This document shows positions 1 to 7,116 of a stretch of 8,301 bases of DNA, piece by piece (position 1 is the stretch's first letter; every line of letters starts with the position of its first letter). Both the position numbers and the translations under genes were made by a program. The stretch is taken from the NCBI GenBank assembly GCA_030431165.1, contig JAUIJQ010000115.1:1-8301 (forward strand), written 5' to 3'. The DNA comes from Rhodothermia bacterium. Lineage in GTDB: Bacteria; Bacteroidota; Rhodothermia; Rhodothermales; JABDKH01. A model generated the notes under the pieces. It did not search any database and was not told where the DNA came from. It saw nothing but the letters and a program-made list of their open reading frames with translations.

Positions 1-73
1 CGCCAGAAGGGATAGTGTCGCTGCCGTCCAGGCGCCAACAGCCATGAAAGCAGCGACACTATCCCTTCTGGCG
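1..73. repeat. Perfect 24-bp inverted repeat flanking the first start codon
   Basis: Bases 1-24 are the exact reverse complement of bases 50-73, with a 25-base spacer (25-49) containing the ATG at 44. All 24 pairs match; position 25 against 49 does not pair. The right arm encodes residues 3-10 of the Vgb-like protein, within its signal peptide, so the left arm is an antisense copy of coding sequence. The repeat starts at base 1, so it may extend upstream. Two readings exist: a fold-back chimera at a contig end, which would make bases 1-24 non-genomic, or a real hairpin that puts the start codon in the loop of a very stable mRNA stem. I favour the artefact because the arm copies codons of an unremarkable signal peptide. 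Confidence 0.95.
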
Positions 74-1054
74 TTCGCTTTGCTGTTCGTTATCGGCCCC
101 GTCGACGAAGCAAACGCACAATCCGTTGAATTACAGGAATGGGACGTTCCCTGGGAACAGTCCAGACCGCGTGACCCGTACGTTGCACCCGATGGTCGCA
201 TCTGGTTTGTTGGCCAGCGCTCTCACTACGCCGCAGTCCTGGACCCCGCGACGGGTGAGATGAAGAAGTACGAGCTGCCCGACGGTGCCGGTCCGCACAA
301 CCTGATCGTCGATGACGAAGGGATTGTCTGGTATGCCGGGAACAGGCAGGCACACATTGGCCGGCTTGACCCGGCAACGGGTGAGATCACGCAGTACCCG
401 ATGCCCGACCCCGCAGCGCGCGACCCGCACACGCTGATTTTTGACAGCAAAGGTGACATCTGGTTTACGGTGCAGGGTGGCAACTTTGTTGGCAAGATGA
501 CGATGGCGGATAAGAGCATCGAACTTATTGCCGTTCCCGAAGATGATGCACGCCCGTACGGCATTGTGATCGACGAAGACGATCGGCCGTGGATTGCCCT
601 CTTCGGAACCGACAAGCTGGCGACCGTTAATCCGGAGTCAATGAAGCTCTCGATTATCCCGCTGCCTCGTACAGACGCTCGCCCACGTCGCATTGGTCTC
701 ACGCCCGATCAGAAGATCTGGTACGTGGACTATGCCGGCGGCATGCTCGGACGGTATGATCCCGACGACAAGCGGTTCGCTGAGTGGCCAATGCCAGGTG
801 GCGTTACCTCACGACCGTATGGCATGGCGACCGATGACGACGGCCATGTATGGTTTGTCGAAACGGGCATGCAGCCAAATCGGTTTGTCGGATTTGACCC
901 GCCAACCCAGCGTTTCTTCAGCATCAGCGAAGTTGAAAGCGGCGGCGGCACGATCAGGCACATGTACTATGACGCTCCAAACGACATGATCTGGTTTGGC
1001 GCTGACGCGAACACCGTAGGTCGTGCCCGCATACTTCCGCAAACCGGCTCATAA
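44..1054 (+). CDS. Secreted Vgb-like (streptogramin lyase family) beta-propeller protein
   Basis: This 336-residue protein is exported: residues 1-25 form a Sec signal peptide (Lys2, hydrophobic core about 5-18, likely cleavage after ANA near 25). The rest is a repeat protein with seven blade signatures of the form D/x-G-x-I/V-W-F/Y, at about residues 48-56, 89-98, 133-142, 176-185, 219-228, 263-272 and 310-321. Two early blades begin with the same LDPATGE sequence (66 and 108). Seven blades and this length match the virginiamycin B lyase fold (COG4257). Aligned from memory to S. aureus Vgb, however, the catalytic His228, His270 and Glu284 fall on Tyr259, Arg305 and Asp321 here, so streptogramin lysis is doubtful. 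A binding or sensing role, or another lyase reaction, is possible. The ATG at 44 gives the best signal peptide; no Shine-Dalgarno is visible, and upstream bases 1-24 may be artefactual. The 3' end overlaps the next gene. Confidence 0.85.
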   Translation: MKAATLSLLAFALLFVIGPVDEANAQSVELQEWDVPWEQSRPRDPYVAPDGRIWFVGQRSHYAAVLDPATGEMKKYELPDGAGPHNLIVDDEGIVWYAGNRQAHIGRLDPATGEITQYPMPDPAARDPHTLIFDSKGDIWFTVQGGNFVGKMTMADKSIELIAVPEDDARPYGIVIDEDDRPWIALFGTDKLATVNPESMKLSIIPLPRTDARPRRIGLTPDQKIWYVDYAGGMLGRYDPDDKRFAEWPMPGGVTSRPYGMATDDDGHVWFVETGMQPNRFVGFDPPTQRFFSISEVESGGGTIRHMYYDAPNDMIWFGADANTVGRARILPQTGS

Positions 1055-1646
1055 GCTGGCATCGATTGTCTGCGCAAGCATGGTGCTACTCGTTGCTGCG
1101 TGGACGAGCGACAGCTTGTCACGGGACAGCAGTATCAGCCACAGCTATCGGGACGGTCCGCCGCTCGGGCACACGGGCGCGTTTGGTGAGCCGACGTGCC
1201 AGTCGTGTCACTTCGGAGCGGAGTTGAACGACGCGTCAGGACAGCTCGTTGTCTCGTTTCCCGAGTCTTACGTGCCAGATAGCGTCTACGCGCTGGTCAT
1301 CGAACTGTCAGCAGCCGAGCTTGGGGCAGGCGGCTTCCAGCTTGCAGTACGTGATTCGGTCGGCGGACAGCTTGGAACACTGTCTACCGACGGTACGGCA
1401 GCGCGGGTTGATCAGAACGAAGATGGCGTCGCGTTTGTGTTCCACACGCTTGCGGGGTCCGAGCCCATCTATCCTGACAAGGCCCGCTGGCAAGTTGACT
1501 GGAGGGCGCCGCGCGCGACATCGGGGCCTGCGATCTTTTCGATCGCGGCGAACGCGGGAAACGGGGACAACTCCGAGTTTGGCGACCGGATATACCAGGC
1601 AACGCAGACAGTTCCAGCCGTCACTCCGCGCCCGCACCCAGATTGA
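1023..1646 (+). CDS. Exported choice-of-anchor-V (Reeler-like) protein with CxxCH motif
   Basis: A 207-residue protein. Residues 1-30 look like a Sec signal (Arg/Lys-containing n-region, hydrophobic stretch about 12-27). A CQSCH motif follows at 59-63, then a beta-rich domain at about 72-195 with GFQLAVR (104-110), a VDW-x-AP segment (158-163) and an AANAGNGDNSEFGD stretch (175-188). This pattern is characteristic of choice-of-anchor-V proteins, which resemble the Reeler domain. CxxCH could bind c-type heme, but no clear distal Met ligand is seen, and members of this family often carry a Cys-rich motif at this place, so heme binding is uncertain. The GTG at 1023 is chosen because the internal ATG at 1080 (Met20) would leave a hydrophobic start without positive charge. 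The GTG overlaps the upstream gene by 32 bp, suggesting translational coupling, although only a poorly spaced AGG precedes it. The 3' end overlaps the convergent gene by 26 bp. Confidence 0.8.
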   Translation: MPAYFRKPAHKLASIVCASMVLLVAAWTSDSLSRDSSISHSYRDGPPLGHTGAFGEPTCQSCHFGAELNDASGQLVVSFPESYVPDSVYALVIELSAAELGAGGFQLAVRDSVGGQLGTLSTDGTAARVDQNEDGVAFVFHTLAGSEPIYPDKARWQVDWRAPRATSGPAIFSIAANAGNGDNSEFGDRIYQATQTVPAVTPRPHPD

Positions 1647-3078
1647 CATGGACGTCCGGATGGCCTGCACGAAACGCTTCAGCAGCCTCTGCGGTTACCG
1701 GCGTTTGCCACAGATAAACAGCCGTCAAAGCGGGAAGCGTATCGAGTAACTCGAACGTGGCGTCGGTCACGCCGGTGCCATACAGGTTCAGGTATTCCAG
1801 GTACTGCATACCGCGAAGTGCGCTGACTCCCGCATCGGTGACGGCGGTCTGCTCCAGATGCAGCCGCGTCAAGTGCGGCAGCCCTGCAAGTGCTGCCACC
1901 GCATCGTCATCCACGGTGGTCCGGCCAAGATCCATCCAGATTACCTGGTCAGCGAGCTTGTCAAGCGCGGCCACCTGCGCAGCGGTCAAACATGCGTCAG
2001 CATCCGGGCAACGAAGCTGCAGGAATGGCGAGCCTTCAGCGATAAGCGACGCAGACATTCCAGCGGCCTGCAGCTCAGCCAGCGCAACCGTGTCGGGATC
2101 GGACACGTTGAGGGCGAAGACACCTTCAGGCAGGGCCTCCATCTCCCACGACTCAAAGATCAGGCTGATTGCTGGATCAGGCTCGGCATCCGCAACAAGA
2201 AGGTCAAACGATGCGCCGGCGTCAATCCACCACCTGATCATCTCAGCCTCTGCCGGTGTGACCTGCGGCCGGTGCATCGGTGGCATGTGCTTCCGGTCTG
2301 TCGCAGGCAACCACAGCCTACGTACAAGATCGCTTTCGTCGCTGCGGCCAGGCACAACCGCGCGCCCGTCTTCACCCCCATCGATTATCTCCTCCGGGGT
2401 ATCGAGACGGAATCCGCCTTTCCTGACGGCGGCTCCATGGCAGGATTCACACTTGCTCTCAAACACGGGCCGAACCATCGTATCAAAGACCGTCGCCGTT
2501 GACGGGTCGTCGATTGGCGAGTCAGACAGCGCTGATTTTGGAGGCTCGCCGAGGACCCGACGAATGCCGTCAGGCGCGTAGCGTGTCAGGTAGCCTTCGC
2601 CGTGCGTCAGGGTCCCACCAAGGTGACCCGTAATTCCGACCAGAACAATCAGCAGGCCAACAACCGCCAGGTATCCGCCCGAAACGGTTGATTCGACACG
2701 CGAACGCCAGACGTACGCAAATGCAGCCAGGACGGCGATAACAACACCAAGTCGTTGGTGCCATGCAAAAGTCGAGGCGTCATAACCACCGGCCTGCGCG
2801 AGATAGAGACCCGCGACGGCAGCGACTATCGCAGACCATGCGGCCAGGAAGAGAATCGGCGCTGTAGCTTTTGCGAGCTTTGACTCAGCAAAGACGCCGC
2901 GCCAGGCCAGCAACTCTGTGAGTCCGGCAACGATCAACAAGGCAATCGGAAAGTGCACAACGGTCGGGTGTACCCTTCCGAAGAACAGGCCTATGTCGCT
3001 CGGTCGGCCCGAGGTATCAACGACGAGAAGCAAAACGAGCATTGCGGCCGTGCCGATGACGACACTCAAGCGAGCCAT
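1621..3078 (-). CDS. Membrane-anchored DUF2231 / planctomycete-type cytochrome c / leucine-rich repeat fusion
   Basis: A 485-residue protein in three parts. Residues 1-155 carry about five hydrophobic segments (about 5-21, 40-60, 72-93, 106-124, 135-154) and the HPTVVHFPIALL motif (37-48) of DUF2231 membrane domains, with further histidines at 107, 152 and 160. Residues 200-292 form a PSCyt1 cytochrome c module: heme-type CESCH at 210-214 and a candidate axial Met in KHMPPM (263-268). Residues 376-471 form four consecutive leucine-rich repeats of exactly 24 residues. Cys357 and Cys363 lie just before the repeats and could form a disulfide. The likely topology is an inner-membrane anchor with the heme and LRR parts outside the cytoplasm. 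It is the last gene of the minus-strand operon, 70 bp after the DUF1501 gene. AGGAA five bases before the ATG supports the start. Substrate and partners are unknown; the LRR may be a protein- or glycan-binding surface. Confidence 0.88.
   Translation of the reverse strand: MARLSVVIGTAAMLVLLLVVDTSGRPSDIGLFFGRVHPTVVHFPIALLIVAGLTELLAWRGVFAESKLAKATAPILFLAAWSAIVAAVAGLYLAQAGGYDASTFAWHQRLGVVIAVLAAFAYVWRSRVESTVSGGYLAVVGLLIVLVGITGHLGGTLTHGEGYLTRYAPDGIRRVLGEPPKSALSDSPIDDPSTATVFDTMVRPVFESKCESCHGAAVRKGGFRLDTPEEIIDGGEDGRAVVPGRSDESDLVRRLWLPATDRKHMPPMHRPQVTPAEAEMIRWWIDAGASFDLLVADAEPDPAISLIFESWEMEALPEGVFALNVSDPDTVALAELQAAGMSASLIAEGSPFLQLRCPDADACLTAAQVAALDKLADQVIWMDLGRTTVDDDAVAALAGLPHLTRLHLEQTAVTDAGVSALRGMQYLEYLNLYGTGVTDATFELLDTLPALTAVYLWQTPVTAEAAEAFRAGHPDVHVNLGAGAE
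1666..1953 (-). repeat. Four tandem 24-residue leucine-rich repeats inside the DUF2231-cytochrome gene
   Basis: Residues 376-399, 400-423, 424-447 and 448-471 align without gaps. Each has a strand of the type L-x-x-L/V-x-L-x-x-T followed by V-T/D-D-x near position 13-16. Conservation is at protein level; the DNA copies have diverged, so this is an old repeat rather than a recent tandem duplication. The 24-residue period and the T-x-V-T-D pattern match bacterial LRRs common in Planctomycetota. Confidence 0.8.
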
Positions 3079-3083
3079 AGATA

Positions 3084-3088
3084 TTCCT
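3084..3088 (-). promoter_or_regulatory. Shine-Dalgarno-like AGGAA before the DUF2231-cytochrome gene
   Basis: Read on the minus strand, AGGAA ends five bases before the ATG at 3078-3076. It lies in the 70-bp gap after the DUF1501 stop, where I see no strong hairpin, consistent with read-through from the operon. Confidence 0.55.
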
Positions 3089-3148
3089 GGTTTCGTTGCT
3101 GGGTTGTTTGAAATCGGACGCCGCGCTCAGTTCGCGGGTGGCTCCGAT

Positions 3149-4627
3149 TCATGCAAGGATCTCTTTGACGACGTGACCGCTCACATCCGTAAGTCGGAAG
3201 TCGCGCCCCTGGAAGCTGTACGTCAGGCGCTCGTGATCAAACCCGAGTGCATGCAGTATCGTCGCCTGCAGATCGTGCACGTGGACACTGCCACCAACAC
3301 GTGTATAGCCGATCTCGTCTGTCTCGCCATGGGTGTATCCGCGCTTGATGCCGCCGCCGGCGATCCACATCGTAAAACAGTCGGAGTGGTGGTCGCGGCC
3401 GACGTAGGGGTTGTCGTCGCCCGTTCTGTTCTCAAGCATCGGCGTGCGACCAAACTCGCCGCCCCACACGACGAGCGTCTCGTCGAGGAGTCCGCGCTGG
3501 TCCAGGTCGCGCAGCAGCGCCGCGGTTGCCCGGTCGGTTTCTTCGCAGCGCTCCTTGAAGCCGATGTTGAGTGCTTCGCTGGCGCCAGCGCCGTGTGAGT
3601 CCCACCCCCAGTGAAAGAGCTGGACAAATCGCACACCCCGCTCAACCAGCCGCCGCGCAAGCAGGCAGTTGTTTGCGAACGACGTGACACCGGGCTCCGT
3701 GCCGTACATCTCGTGGATGTAGTCAGGCTCTGAATCAATCTCCATCAACTCCGGGACGGATGCCTGCATCCGGTACGCCATTTCGTACTGGGCAATGCGG
3801 GTCAGCACCTCCGGGTCGCCGACGTATTCGTACTGTTGCCGATTGACCTCGTTGATCGCCTCGATGGAGCGCTTCCTGACATCCGACGACATGCCGCCCG
3901 GGTTTGACAGATACAGAACCGGGTCACCCGCTGATCGGCACTGGACTCCCTGGTATACCGTAGGAAGAAACCCACTCCCATAAACACTCGCGCCCGCGTC
4001 GGGCTGGACGCCGCCCGACAACAGCACCACGAAACCGGGCAGGCTTTCGTTTTCGGATCCCAATCCGTACGTCGCCCACGAACCCATACTTGGCCGACCA
4101 AACCGCGGACTCCCCGTGTGCATCAGCAACTGAGCCGGCGCGTGGTTGAACTCGTCTGTGTGCATGGCCTTCAGGAAGGTAATCTTGTCTACCTCGCCCG
4201 CGAGAAACGGCATGCGGTCTGACACCCACGCTCCCGACTCACCGTGCTGCGAAAATGCTGCCTGTGGCCCCAACATCTTGGGCACGCCTTTTATGAACGC
4301 AAATCGTTTTCCTTCGAGCAGTGACTCGGGGCAGCGCTGCAGGTGCAGTCGCTGCAGTTCAGGCTTGTAGTCAAACAGCTCAAGCTGTGACGGCGCACCG
4401 GCCATGTGCAGGAAGATGACACGCTTTGCGGATGGTGCAAAGTGTGGCAGCGGACCGGTCGTGGATGCGCCCGCGAGTGCACTCGTGCCCGCCCTCGCCG
4501 TTGCTTCAAGCGAACTCAGCGCGCCGAGTGCCATTGCGCCAAAACCGGCGCCGCAGCTTTTCAGGAAATGCCGCCGCGTCGAAAAACGGAGAGCTTCAAG
4601 GTGTGCTTCTTTTTCGAGTCCGGTCAT
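3149..4627 (-). CDS. Tat-exported DUF1501 family protein
   Basis: A 492-residue protein that fits DUF1501, an alkaline-phosphatase-superfamily group with no established substrate. The N-terminus holds a textbook twin-arginine motif TRRHFLK (17-23) with a hydrophobic stretch about 25-40, so it is probably exported folded. Family landmarks are HMAGAPSQLELFDYKPEL (74-91), FHWGWDSHG (338-346), WGGEFGRTP (388-396), GRDHH (410-414), IKRGYTHGETDEIGY (427-441) and HVHDLQATILHALG (449-462). The conserved Asp/His clusters are likely metal ligands. Such proteins are sometimes called sulfatases, but there is no C-x-P/A-S-R formylglycine motif here, so a true sulfatase mechanism is unsupported. It starts two bases after the stop of the DUF1549/DUF1553 gene, behind a good AAGGAG, so the two are almost certainly co-translated. 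This gene pair recurs widely in planctomycetes and related groups, implying a joint function. The length is normal and the gene is intact. Confidence 0.93.
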   Translation of the reverse strand: MTGLEKEAHLEALRFSTRRHFLKSCGAGFGAMALGALSSLEATARAGTSALAGASTTGPLPHFAPSAKRVIFLHMAGAPSQLELFDYKPELQRLHLQRCPESLLEGKRFAFIKGVPKMLGPQAAFSQHGESGAWVSDRMPFLAGEVDKITFLKAMHTDEFNHAPAQLLMHTGSPRFGRPSMGSWATYGLGSENESLPGFVVLLSGGVQPDAGASVYGSGFLPTVYQGVQCRSAGDPVLYLSNPGGMSSDVRKRSIEAINEVNRQQYEYVGDPEVLTRIAQYEMAYRMQASVPELMEIDSEPDYIHEMYGTEPGVTSFANNCLLARRLVERGVRFVQLFHWGWDSHGAGASEALNIGFKERCEETDRATAALLRDLDQRGLLDETLVVWGGEFGRTPMLENRTGDDNPYVGRDHHSDCFTMWIAGGGIKRGYTHGETDEIGYTRVGGSVHVHDLQATILHALGFDHERLTYSFQGRDFRLTDVSGHVVKEILA

Positions 4628-4629
4628 GG

Positions 4630-7116
4630 CTACTCCTTCGAGAGGAACTCGTCTGTGTTCATGATGGCGTTGGCAACGACGACCAGTGCGTCGGCGTGTC
4701 CGCCGCCCCCGACGTCCTCAAACAGCGACACAAAGGCGTCGAGCTTTGCCGGCACCGGCGGATACCCCATGGCCAACTCATACCCTGCGGCGATCTGCTC
4801 CCGGGTTGTAGCGGCTGCCTCCTGCATGCGTCCGGCGAGCGCTTCGGCGGCCTCGACGTACACCGGATCATTGAGCGTAACGAGCGCCTGCAACGGCGTG
4901 TTGGTACGAACGCGCCGCGACACGCAGAACTCACGGCTGGGTGAGTCAAACGTGATCATCGACGGGTATGGCGCCGTACGCCGCCAGTAGGTGTACAGGG
5001 CGCGACGATGACGTTCGTCGCCCTCGGCCGTTTCCCACCGCATATTGCTGTACGGATTCTGCCAGATTCCATCTGGCTGCGGCGGCATTACGCTCGGCCC
5101 AAACATCGTCTCACTCAGCAAGCCCGAAACGCTGAGCGCCTGATCCCGGATCTGCTCGGCTGACAGTCTGAATCGCGGTCCCCGTGCCAGCAGTGTGTTT
5201 CTCGGATCAGCGTCGAGGAGCTCAGGCGTGACGCGCGACGACTGACGATAGGTCGACGACAACACAACAGTCTTCAGGAGGCTTTTAATGCTCCAGTTTA
5301 GCTCCTCCCTGAAACTGATTGCGAGCCAATCCAATAGCTCAGGATGAACCGGCGCTGCTCCCTCTGTCCCGAAGTCTTCCAGCGTCTCCACGAGACCAAG
5401 CCCGAAGAGCTGTTCCCAGAACCGGTTAACCATCACACGCGCGGTGAGCGGATTCTCGTCGGACACGAGCCACTCAGCAAGATCGAGGCGGTTCAGCGCG
5501 CGCGATGTGTCATCTCGTTGGATGGGAGGCAGGAATGCCGGCGTGTCCGGCTCGACTTCCGCAGCGGGCAGTAGGAAGTTGCCGCGCTCAAATACGTGCG
5601 TGCGACGCCGTCGTCCGTCGGGCAACGCTTGCAGCACGGGCGTCGTGGTTTGCTCCAAACCGGCTCGGGCCTGTCCAAGCTCTCGGCGCTCTTGCCGAAA
5701 CGCTTCGAACTCCGGCCTTGTCTCCACAAACATCTTCCGGGAATACGCCTGCTGAGCGTCACTTCGATCCGACTCGTCGATCTTTACGATGCGGAGTAGT
5801 TCGTTCTGCCACGTATTGCGGACCGCGCCGACAACCGCCGGATCGTCAAGCTGTGTCTCCCACGTTTGATGCGCCGCCAGCAACTCGGGTGTCTCAGCAA
5901 GCGAGTCCATGCGCGACGCGACACCGTCCAGCGCAGCGAGTATCCTCTCGGCTTCTGCGCGGTCTTGCAGAGCGAATTCCCGCTCTACCGGTCCATCGCC
6001 GTCCTGGTCCCAATCCTCCGTGTTGTTGAAGAAGGCAAACAACTGGAAGTACTCCTCGTGACGCAGCGGATCAAACGGGTGGCCGTGACACTGCGCACAC
6101 GAGGCCGACATCCCCTGCCAAACTTCAAATGTCGTGTTCACACGATCGATGACGGCAGCCACGCGATGCTCTTCGTCATCGGTGCCCCCTTCGGTGTTGG
6201 TCATCGTGTTGCGATGAAACGCCGTTGCGAGACGCTGCTCGACCGTTGCGTCGGGCAGCAGGTCTCCGGCAAGCTGCTCGATGGTGAACTGGTCAAACGG
6301 CAGGTCATCGTTAAACGCCTGGATCACGTAGTCGCGGTACCGCCAGATCGAACGCGGTCCGTCTTTTTCATACCCCTGCGTATCGGCGTATCGCGCAAGG
6401 TCGAGCCACATCGCGGCCCAGCGCTCGCCAAAGCGTGGCGACGCCAGCAGCTCATCCACGTATTCCTCGTACGTCGACTCGCTTTCGCAGACGGCCCGGA
6501 CAGATTCCGGCTGCGGCGGCAACCCGATCAGGTCGAGCGTGACTCGACGCACCAGTACGCCGCACTCCGCTTCGGGCGATGGTGTGAGTCCGGATTCTTC
6601 AAGGCGAGCGCGAACAAACGAGTCAATGACGGAGCGGCCGTCGGCTGCGGGCCTAGGTACCGACGGCATGGTCGGCGCCACGTACGCCCAGTGCGGCGCC
6701 CACTCCGCACCGTCCCGGATCCATTGGCGAAGGTGTCCGATTTCCTCTTCGGTGAGCGGATCGTCCTCCTTCGGCATCCGGTCTTCGGGATCGTGGTCGA
6801 TCACACGCCGAATCAACTCGCTGGCGTCTGGATTTCCCGGCACAATAGCCGGTTTCCCCGACTCCGCAGGCCGCAGGGCGTCTTCCCTGAACAGCAGGCT
6901 CAGGTCCGCTCGTCTGCGCACGCCCCCATGGCATGAAACACACTTGTCGTTCAGGATCGGGCGCACATCAGCATTAAAATCCACCGATTCGCGCGTCGAG
7001 CACGCGCTCAGAAGAAGTGCCGACAGACCAAGCACCATTGCACAAGCGAGGGCCGCGTTTCGCCAGAGACCTGCAGTAACTTGATTCCGGTGCTTTCGCA
7101 TTAGTCCGCGGTTCAC
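4630..7116 (-). CDS. Lipoprotein with PSCyt1, DUF1549 and DUF1553 domains (two CxxCH sites)
   Basis: An 828-residue protein, numbered from GTG 7116. Residues 1-39 are a lipoprotein signal: basic n-region, hydrophobic 21-36, lipobox LSAC with Cys39. A PSCyt1 module spans about 46-140, with heme-type CVSCH (59-63) and a candidate axial Met in DRMPKED (112-118). DUF1549 covers about 163-365 and ends in a second heme-type site, CAQCHGHPFDP (340-350). A charged, helix-rich linker (about 380-490) leads to DUF1553 (about 540-825), with NPLTARVMVNRFWEQLFG (555-572) and RVRTNTPLQALVTLNDP (735-751). This is the standard order of planctomycete-type PSD1 proteins; no extra carbohydrate-binding domain is inserted. 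The ATG at 7101-7099 (Met6) is an equal or better start, since it still leaves a complete lipoprotein signal; neither start has a convincing Shine-Dalgarno. It is the first gene of the operon. Enzymatic activity is unknown; lipid anchoring with two hemes suggests envelope electron transfer. Confidence 0.92.
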   Translation of the reverse strand: MNRGLMRKHRNQVTAGLWRNAALACAMVLGLSALLLSACSTRESVDFNADVRPILNDKCVSCHGGVRRRADLSLLFREDALRPAESGKPAIVPGNPDASELIRRVIDHDPEDRMPKEDDPLTEEEIGHLRQWIRDGAEWAPHWAYVAPTMPSVPRPAADGRSVIDSFVRARLEESGLTPSPEAECGVLVRRVTLDLIGLPPQPESVRAVCESESTYEEYVDELLASPRFGERWAAMWLDLARYADTQGYEKDGPRSIWRYRDYVIQAFNDDLPFDQFTIEQLAGDLLPDATVEQRLATAFHRNTMTNTEGGTDDEEHRVAAVIDRVNTTFEVWQGMSASCAQCHGHPFDPLRHEEYFQLFAFFNNTEDWDQDGDGPVEREFALQDRAEAERILAALDGVASRMDSLAETPELLAAHQTWETQLDDPAVVGAVRNTWQNELLRIVKIDESDRSDAQQAYSRKMFVETRPEFEAFRQERRELGQARAGLEQTTTPVLQALPDGRRRRTHVFERGNFLLPAAEVEPDTPAFLPPIQRDDTSRALNRLDLAEWLVSDENPLTARVMVNRFWEQLFGLGLVETLEDFGTEGAAPVHPELLDWLAISFREELNWSIKSLLKTVVLSSTYRQSSRVTPELLDADPRNTLLARGPRFRLSAEQIRDQALSVSGLLSETMFGPSVMPPQPDGIWQNPYSNMRWETAEGDERHRRALYTYWRRTAPYPSMITFDSPSREFCVSRRVRTNTPLQALVTLNDPVYVEAAEALAGRMQEAAATTREQIAAGYELAMGYPPVPAKLDAFVSLFEDVGGGGHADALVVVANAIMNTDEFLSKE
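4633..4638 (-). promoter_or_regulatory. Ribosome binding site overlapping an upstream stop codon region
   Basis: On the minus strand AAGGAG lies five bases before the ATG at 4627-4625 of the DUF1501 gene. The same bases are the last two sense codons (Lys, Glu) of the upstream gene, directly before its TAG. This fixes the DUF1501 start and indicates translational coupling. It is the clearest Shine-Dalgarno in the window. Confidence 0.8.

Noticed and set aside
226..702. 158-codon minus-strand open frame opposite the Vgb-like gene
   Set aside because: The + strand frame has a signal peptide and seven blade motifs. The antisense frame mirrors the repeats and has no support of its own.
44..1054. 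Naming the first gene vgb, a streptogramin resistance gene
   Set aside because: The fold matches, but the remembered catalytic positions are substituted and the context is envelope redox, not resistance.
1080..1646. Starting the choice-of-anchor-V gene at the internal ATG
   Set aside because: It would leave a hydrophobic start with no basic n-region; the GTG at 1023 gives a complete signal peptide.
1757..2581. 274-codon open frame on the + strand
   Set aside because: It is opposite the LRR and cytochrome parts of the DUF2231 fusion. The Ser/Arg-rich low-complexity translation is typical of a shadow frame.
2918..3598. 226-codon open frame on the + strand spanning the 70-bp operon gap
   Set aside because: It overlaps the ends of two well-supported minus-strand genes and shows no domain or start signal.
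3149..4627. Calling the DUF1501 protein a sulfatase
   Set aside because: No C-x-P/A-S-R formylglycine signature is present. Only the wider alkaline-phosphatase-like superfamily membership is supported.
5866..6936. 356-codon open frame on the + strand
   Set aside because: It is antisense to the DUF1549-bearing gene, whose domains and motifs are clear. Its translation is Arg-rich with no recognisable domain, as expected for a shadow frame in GC-rich DNA.
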